Shown here one piece after another: positions 56,975-64,000 of a stretch of 64,000 nt of DNA (its first letter is position 1; every line of letters starts with the position of its first letter). The stretch is from the NCBI GenBank assembly GCA_038501195.1, contig JBBPUQ010000003.1, positions 1,628,501 to 1,692,500 on the forward strand, in the 5' to 3' direction. The position numbers and the translations under genes are program-made. The notes under the pieces are model-generated. The model was not told where the DNA came from, made no database searches, and was given only the letters and a program-made list of their open reading frames with translations. The DNA comes from Nemania diffusa. Lineage: Eukaryota; Ascomycota; Sordariomycetes; Xylariales; Xylariaceae.

Positions 56975-59900
56975 TCACTCCTCATCATCCTCTTCATCCT
57001 CCTTTTTCGCCTCCGCCTTAAGCCTCACCCATTCAGCCGCCTTGGCCCTGACCTTCTCCTGACCTTTGGCATCGCCGTTCTTCTCCTCCCAATCAGCCCA
57101 GCGCTTGAACCACTTCTTGGCAGGCCGTGCCTTGAGCCCCTTTACCTTGGTTGCTCTGTCGAAGACGTCCCTAATGACCGCCTTGTCGGCGTTGGGGCCG
57201 TCTTCGTGGTCTAGGACTTGGCTCCAGAGATCGAACCTCTTGGGGAACGTGGCGATGAGCCCTTCAAACATGGTTCGGCCACGTTCGGGACTGCCGTTCG
57301 GGGAGTTATACTCTAGAGCAGCAAACTTGGTCATTAGGGGGAGGCGGGCGTGATCAGGCAGTGCTTGTGTAGCCCGAGATAGCAGCCCTCGTGCGCGGTC
57401 TGGCTCATTCTGTACAGCATGTAGCCAATGAGCATAATTGTGCCAAACATCAGGAGAGTTTGCTCCAAACTTCTTCGTCATAGTCTGGAAGAGGGCATCC
57501 GCTTTCTAAACAAATTGTGAGATATAATCTAGATATAGAGATGGGTTATTACTTACCTCGGGCTTGTTGTCTTGAACGTATATGCTAGTAAGGCGCTGGT
57601 AGACTTCCTGCTGATCATTGACCTGGCATGCACGCTTGAAAACTCCGTCCACAGTATCGTCGTTTCCAAACCTCACCTCGAGATTGAGATATGCTATCCA
57701 AGCATTCAGTTTCTCTGTTTCTTCGGTGCTGTTGATCGTTGATACAGCACGCTCAGCAACTTCGCGAGCTTTAGCTAGTTCACTAACTTGCATCTGGAAT
57801 GCCATATACCGAGTCCATAGTTCGGACGAGTTTGGCTGACGATTGAGGAGCTGCTCGTAGTCTGCTGCAGTCTGCGGGCCGAAGTTGGTTAAATCCCCAC
57901 TTCTGTCTATTTCAATCTGAGGCTTTCGCCGCTTCTTTTTCTTTTCTGTTGTTGAGCTCGGGTCGGCCTGGGCACTAGTTGTACTAGGTCCATCGAGTGC
58001 GGTTCCGGACCAGTCGAATCCTCCGGCGTCAAGGGAGTCGATATCTTGAACTGCCCCATCGGCCATCTCGATGTCGTCAACATCGGAGGATAGATTTCCA
58101 TCCTGATCGGTACCCTCAATTTGGACCGAACTATCAGCATCTTCCATATCCTCATCATCGAATTGATCATCTTCGCTGTCCTCAAGCAAAGCCCCCGCGA
58201 TTTCATCTTCATCCTCGCTCTCATTCTCATCCATATTACTATCTTCATCTTCGAAATACGACGGTTTCAGCCCGAAGCTGATCCTCTTCTTCTGTGTGTC
58301 AACGTCTAATATGATTGCTTTGACTGCGTCGCCCTCACTGAGAAGTTTCCTTGCATCTTGTACAGGCTTTTCGGCCATCTCACTTCGGTGGCACAATCCG
58401 CTCACGTTTGCGGAGCCATCGATGAGAATGAAAGCACCGAAGTCTTCGACCTTTCGAACTTTTCCGGTAACAACTTGGCCTGCGCGAAGATCTTGGTAGT
58501 TTGTTAATGGCACTAAGTCCTTCTCGACCACTGACGATTTCAGGTTCATTTGAATTTGGCTAGTACTGGGGTCGATTAATGTAATTCGGCCTTTTACCAA
58601 TTGATCAATTTGAAATTCATCTTTCCAATCCTTGATAAACCTGTCTGAAAGATCAGAGATCCGAACCATTGCTGTGATATCGCCACCTAGACTGATGAAT
58701 AGTCCTTTATCGGAGACGTTTTTGACGAAACCACGAACCACATCACCAACACTGAGCTGGGCGAGCCTAGTGATCTCGGGATCCTTGACATGTAAAGACG
58801 AGTTTAGGACTCTGGATGGGCGCAAGGAGAGTCGCAGGCGCTTATTGCTTTTATCAACATCGACCACTGAGACACGTACAACACTGTTTTTGCTGTACGA
58901 CATAGTACTAGCATCATCATAATCATCGCTGAGGTCGATCAAATGTGCGGGTGCCGAGACTAGGTCACTTAGTTGTACGATAATCTGGCGTTCATTGATC
59001 TTTGTGATTCTGCCAGGGAGAACCATATTTTGCTTGATGGTATCCCATGCAAGATGAGTGGAAGCACTAGAAGCGCGGGCTGATAAGTCAAGTCGGCCCT
59101 CTGTATGGTTCACAGCTACCACGCGTACTTTTAGAGCTGAACCGACAGGAAAATTCCCCGGGAGATTATCAAGAAGGGATACATCATCTGATATCTCAAG
59201 CATATTGACTCTGCCACGTACATTCGGCGAGAGATTCACCCAGAGGGCATTTTGTTGAACATTGTTAACAAAGCCAATGTGCGTCGATCCAAGCTCAAGT
59301 GCCTTGAGAGATAGTTCTGACGTCGCACTGGCCTTCAGATCGCTCGGCTTCGCTGAGAGTTCGAGAACAGAATGTGTTGATCGATGCGAAATGGGTAAGT
59401 ACCGGTGGTTTTTGGAGTCATGGACACCCAAAATTCGCACTTCTATGATGGTGTTCGCCCGAAAGCCTCTGAGAGGAAATTTCGGATCCGTGATTTTATC
59501 CCAAGAATCAAATACTTGGCTGATATCCACACGTCCCTGCACATTGTCGGCCAACTTTACATTTAACTGAGTACTCTTGATTGAGACAACCTTAGCCTTA
59601 GTGACTTTCCCGATGTATAAATCATCGATAGACGTTAGCGTTTCGTCTACTGGGTTATCTAGTTTTGATGCCGCGGGCGACCGAGTACTAGTTGAAGGCT
59701 TATCTGTATACGTTGATGAGGCAACAACCAGTCGGCCATTGTCCCTGTCTATTGAGTCAATCCTCACAGCAATGGACTGGTATTTCTTCAGCCCAAAGTC
59801 CGTTTTCTCTTGGTCTTCTCGGGAGAGCTTCGACTTAGGCAATAGAGCAATAAGCTGGCCAGGGAATTGCACAAAAACGGCCGTAACGGTGATGTTCCTG

Positions 59901-62400
59901 ACAAAGCCTTGACGGATCTCGCCAACCTGAGCTTGGTCTAAAGCCGTAAGGAGTTTGCCATCACGGCTGGCTTGTACTAGGCTTGGTTTCTTTGACAATG
60001 TAATTGACCGACGGCTATCGTTCTTTTGCAAAACGACGAGTTCGCTGAGGATTTGTCCAACACGAATACCTTTTAGAGAAGCTTGGTTTTTGCTAGGCCG
60101 GTCAGTCAGTTGTCCGATTGAAAGAAGCGCTTTGAGAGAGCTGTCGACAAGTTCAAGATGAATATCATCTTCAGTCTTCTGTACCACCTTAGCAGATACA
60201 ATGTCCCCTATGCTGAGATCCTTGAGCGCGTTCTGCTTCTCTATACCAAATGCAGAAGGATCCTTGCAGGATACAAAGAGCTTCTGTGCTTCAATGTCGA
60301 AGTTCAGTATATGCACACTAACAACCTGACCCGCCCGGAAATGCTCTCTGGGATCTCGAATGTAGGCCTCGCTCATCTCCGAGACAGGTAGAAATCCTCG
60401 CAAGGACCCGTAGAATTGCACGATGGCTCCATTTTCAAGTACTTTGATGATGGTGGCTGGGCTTTGTTCTCCTATAACGAGCTCATCGAAAGATTGAAGC
60501 GGATTCGCCTCAGAATTTACAAGAGTCTTCTTCAGCGTAAGTCTTACTTGGCGCTTAAATAGGTCAGTTGACAAGACTCGGGCTTTGACTTTCATGCCTT
60601 CGCGGAACTTCTTTTCGGGGTGCTGGAGACGAACATCTGCTAGATGCATTTCTGGGACGTGGCCATGAATTCCCTCCGCTAGTTTAACTAATAGGCCGCC
60701 AACACCATCCTGATTGATGAGGATTCTCTCAATCTGGCCATTGACCACACTACCGACGGCAACATCCTCGATTCGGAGGAAAGGCTGCTCCAGAACGCTT
60801 GACTCAAACGACAAATTGTATACACCGTCGATGGCATTGTAAGCAATAACTCTGCCGCGATGGACCGTACCAATCTTGAAGGGCCCCGACGATTCAGAGA
60901 GAAGGTCGACTTTTCCATCTTTGAGACGAGAAATATGTACAAATCCAGGTATGCAATCAACGCCAACTTCAACAAACACACCCATTTCAGGATCTACCTT
61001 GAATACGGTGCATTTCTCGACTATGGAGGATGAAGGAAGCAAGTCAAGTGGACGCTTAGCAGACGTAGTTCGCTGAGGTGTGAGGGCGATGACATGGTCT
61101 AGTAGCGACACGCCGAGTTTCGGCTCCTTAGCTGTTGGGAAGTCGCATATAACACGAGCCTTAATTTTCTTCCCAATGGTGTATTTACTCTCCAAATCTA
61201 GCGCTTTGGGCCCGACGGCAGAGTGGATTAGGTCAGCTGTGACATCCAAGGAGCCCATGACCTTGCCTACGAGTCCTCGTCGCGAGATGTCCGATACCAT
61301 GAGTTCAACGGCGGAACCTGGCAAAAAGGTCTGAATGGTTGTTGCCTCTGATGCAAAGTTCTGTATGTTGCCTAGCGTGTTCTGAAGAGCGGACAGTTGG
61401 ATGATTTTACCATTGGCGCCTTTCCCTGTTACAAGGCACAAAACGACAGCGCCAGGCTGCATACGAGTTTCGGAAATATCGCTTAGGACTTCTTTCCGAG
61501 GAAGGAAACCACGCGTGTTTGAATCAGAAAGGCCAAGATCCATGACATAGCCATGATCTTCTGCGCTAGAGACCGACGCCATGACGACGGCGTTCTCGAC
61601 GAGTTCTCGGCTCAAGAGCCCTGTATTGGTGTGGTCCGGCCGTAGCGACAACTCAATATGCTTCTTTGGCTTTGTCGCCGTTGCCGTGTTCTCCTCTATC
61701 GTAGAAGTCACATAGGCGCGAAGGTATTGTCCAACCTCGAAAATGTCTTTTAAGTCGACACTGTCAGTCTCAACATCGTCCTCGTCAAGAGCTTCAGCCT
61801 CGGCGGCGACTCTCTCGCTCAGGACATCCGAGATAGAGGTGATAGGCACATGACCGGAAAGACTGTTTGGTAGAGCGAGGACGATTTGCAACGGGCGAAT
61901 CTCAGTGATTTGACCCAAGACAAGAGAACCTTTAACTAAACGCTACTCCTCGTTAGAACCCGTTGCCCAAAACATCTGTGCTCGATTCAACTACTTACTT
62001 GGTAGTTTAGGCTCTCTATTCTAACAACGTCCTCAGCTAGATGGGCGGCATCGGATGATTTGTTTTTGGACGACTTTGATTTCTTGCGTTTCAATGATTT
62101 ATCTGATTTCTTGGCTGCCTCGCTAGATTGCTGCTCGAAGAGGACGTCTTGTTTGGCCTGGATGGAAATTTGCCTGTGTTCGAGAGGAGACAATACGCTT
62201 CCACCACCACGAGGAAACAGCGGCTCCTCTTCTTTTAGTCGAGAGACACCGGCAGCGCTGGCAGGCTTTTCTTGCGACGGTTTGGTAGCCTGAGAGGAGT
62301 TCGCACGAGGCTTCGACTGCGGTTTGTCGGATTTGGATCGTTTTGGAGATTTTGTTGCGGGCGCGCCTCCCGGAGCGTCTTTCCTTTTGAGAGAGCTCAT
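56975..62400 (-). CDS. RRP5: rRNA biogenesis protein RRP5
   Basis: Nucleolar RNA-binding protein required for processing of both 18S and 5.8S/25S pre-rRNA in the small-subunit processome and early large-subunit particles. Three exons: 62400-61999, 61942-57557 and 57505-56975, total 1,772 aa (yeast Rrp5 is 1,729). Introns are 56 nt (GTAAGT, TCTAAC, TAG) and 51 nt (GTAAGT, TTTAG). Joins give SLNYQ/RLVKGSLVLGQ and QDNKPE/KADALFQ. The N-terminal ~130 residues are Lys/Ser-rich (RKKSKSSKNKSS). From about 135 a long array of S1 RNA-binding repeats follows, each with the GxVxGxV...G.hlxxLSD pattern (for example GDVVRGFVKNVSDKGLFISL, GQVVTGKVRKVEDFGAFILI). An acidic linker comes at about 1365-1410. 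C-terminal HAT/TPR helical repeats (DYEQLLNRQPNSSELWTRYM, DVWHNYAHWLHAVQNEPDRA) end at DDEE. The first ATG in frame at 62400 is taken as start. Confidence 0.97.
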
Positions 62401-62900
62401 TGTATCATATCGTGGGTTCCAATCCAACTATTCTGTTTCGTGAATTGGTGAATTGAAGGCGCGTCATACGAAGGTCCTCGGAACCTGCGAGGTAGTTATC
62501 GTGGAAACTACCTACACTCGATCAAGTATCGAGTCCCCGAACTTTTTTTCCCTTGCGCTTATCGATAAAGCCTAGTAGATCTACAAGTACCCACCGATCC
62601 ACCGATAGAGGGGCACTTTGTACTTTGTATTCTAGTTGCCTTAAGCCTTAAGGTTTAGGTCCTTATGTAGGTAGGTAGCCATATTAGGTACTGTAGATGA
62701 GCCCCACCTCGTCATCATTACCTTGCTACGTAGGTACCGTTAGACCACCCATTAGCAACCGCCAACCTCAAGGGCTTCCGAGGTCATTTTAGGTCGCATC
62801 ATCCACGACCAGGCACCTTATCTGCTTATAACTTACACTCGTACGGACCCTACAGAACGATACCACGGCTCATGGAGTTAGGGAGTACGGAATATCCGCC
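62401..62900. other. Divergent promoter region, RRP5 and the W-motif gene
   Basis: Shared 500-bp interval between two outward genes. It holds a TAGGTAGGTAG run at about 62664-62678 and an AT-rich patch near 62540. No named regulatory site can be supported, but co-regulation of the two genes through this region is possible. Confidence 0.6.
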
Positions 62901-64000
62901 ATGGCCCCTCGCAAGCGTGCTCGACCCAATCCCTCCAACAAAAACAGTACAGACATATTATCACCTACTCTGTCACCCCAGAACACCGGAGCATCGTCAT
63001 CTGGTATGCCACTCACCAAGTCAGACCATTTGAACGCATCTACCGCAACGCCCTCTCGCAAAGAGCAAAAGGTGAGTGCCAGACATCGACCCTTGTCGCG
63101 TTTTTGTTGTCATTCTAACCGCAGCCTCGCAGGTCCGAAAGACAGACAGCTGGTATGGCTCTTGGCCACGCGTTTCGAAGTCGACCGCATCGACCCAGGT
63201 AGCTCGTGAGAACATAATGGGCGACACCCGACGGTCAGACACCGCTGCAGACTTCAGCCGTTTCGAGACAAACAAGAAAGAGTGCTCTACGGATTCGGAC
63301 TCCCAGTCCACCGCGACGCTGCGCACGATTAATGGTGCTAATGCCCAGATGCAGCGGGATGGAACGGGCGCTCCTATGGGACAACAAGAAATGGGAAACG
63401 CGGGCGATGGCACGGGGGATACAACTCCGACAAACGAGCCAGTTTCTCCGAGCCAGGGTTTAGACAAACCTCACACCTCTATAGAAAATATTTCCCAGGC
63501 GACCACAAATTCAACCGGTTGGTTGTCATGGCTAGGGAGACCAACAGCTCAAGAACCGAGCCACGTTACAAACCACAGTGCTGAAATACATCAAACTATC
63601 CCAGAGATGACTGAGCCAATGGATCCTCAAGATTCACAAGTTCAACCACCGCCAGAAACTCCTGAAGTGACCAAGCAAACAAGTTCGTGGTTTAGTCTCT
63701 GGCCCTCATCGGCAAACCCGACGACACAGAAAATTGCAGATCATGGATTGACAAATGAAGATACTATAGTGCAGGAGTCTGAAACTAAAGAAAATAGAGA
63801 TATTGTAATGCAGGATGCTCCCACGCCAACAGTCCCTGCGCCTGTAACCACTCAACCATCAGCTGGCTCAACATGGGCTTTCTGGTCCAGGGATACAACG
63901 TCTGGAAAAGCTAGTGAAGAAGTATCGTCTACCGAACAAGGCGAGCTGGCTGTGATAGGCGATAGCTCGGAAATAAGTCCAAGGAGATCCAGCGTAGAAG
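62901..64000 (+). CDS. Unassigned protein with repeated W-x(2,3)-W motifs, N-terminal part (runs off the window)
   Basis: The ATG at 62901 opens a 57-codon first exon (62901-63071, beginning MAPRKRARPNP). A 61-nt intron follows (GTGAGT donor, TTCTAACCGC branch, CTCGCAG acceptor at 63132). Exon 2 starts at 63133 and is still open at 64000, so at least 346 residues are visible. The alternative acceptor at 63124 leads to an early stop and is rejected. The visible part is disordered, Ser/Thr/Pro/Gln-rich and starts with a basic patch. It carries four spaced tryptophan pairs: SWYGSWP (Trp64/68), GWLSWLG (187/190), SWFSLWP (243/247) and TWAFWSR (305/308). No membrane span or enzyme motif is seen yet; a catalytic domain may lie beyond the edge. 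I do not recognise the family with certainty. Confidence 0.8.

Noticed and set aside
1..64000. tRNA and 5S rRNA genes
   Set aside because: I checked TTCGA/TCGAA words for flanking T-arm stems (for example near 8402, 9000, 10293, 17632, 32661 and 44887); none has a matching stem or a plausible cloverleaf. A covariance-model scan would be decisive.
1..64000. Intact transposon or CRISPR array
   Set aside because: No reverse transcriptase, transposase, integrase, terminal repeat pair or regularly spaced repeat array is visible; the short tandem repeats are ordinary microsatellites.

Overview
The window looks like a gene-poor piece of a filamentous ascomycete genome, probably Sordariomycetes. The signs are short spliceosomal introns (52-112 nt) with GT donors, CTAAC- or CTGAC-like branch sites and YAG acceptors. 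There are also fungal-type protein families (a Dal5-like MFS permease, a fungal Myb-like factor, a CRIB protein, RRP5) and an intergenic background full of TAGG/CCTA words such as a perfect CCTAGG-centred palindrome at 28452-28471. I see no rRNA, tRNA, CRISPR or intact transposon. Everything here rests on reading the sequence; no database search was run.

Layout: 1-5900 is empty of recognisable genes. 5908-6859 (minus) is a two-exon Myb/SANT-like DNA-binding protein with a likely longer 5' end. 7160-13980 is empty apart from microsatellites. 13982-20066 is a metabolic block: an intact acyl-CoA dehydrogenase (minus), a CoA-transferase family III gene wrecked by stops and frameshifts (plus), an unassigned decayed stretch, a possible truncated regulator fragment (minus) and an intact five-exon ACS/allantoate-type MFS transporter (plus). 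20897-21100 (minus) is a small secreted cysteine-rich protein. 23097-39186 is the housekeeping core: a SWI/SNF-RSC type ATPase (minus), a WDR70-like WD40 protein (minus), an APH-fold phosphotransferase-like protein with a small first exon (minus), a NIPA-type magnesium transporter (plus) and a bHLH factor (minus). 39187-53325 is a 14-kb stretch with no convincing gene. 53326-55716 (plus) encodes a CRIB-motif protein, convergent with RRP5 (minus, 56975-62400, three exons). RRP5 is divergent from a gene of unknown function with repeated W-x(2,3)-W motifs that runs off the right edge.

The most notable locus is 13.98-20.07 kb. An acyl-CoA dehydrogenase, a CoA-transferase and a carboxylate-type permease are what a small CoA-ester catabolic cluster would contain, but the CoA-transferase and perhaps a regulator are dead while the dehydrogenase and transporter stay open. 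This is a decaying or rewired pathway, not a proven new system. Exon joins given here were worked out by hand from splice signals and reading-frame continuity.
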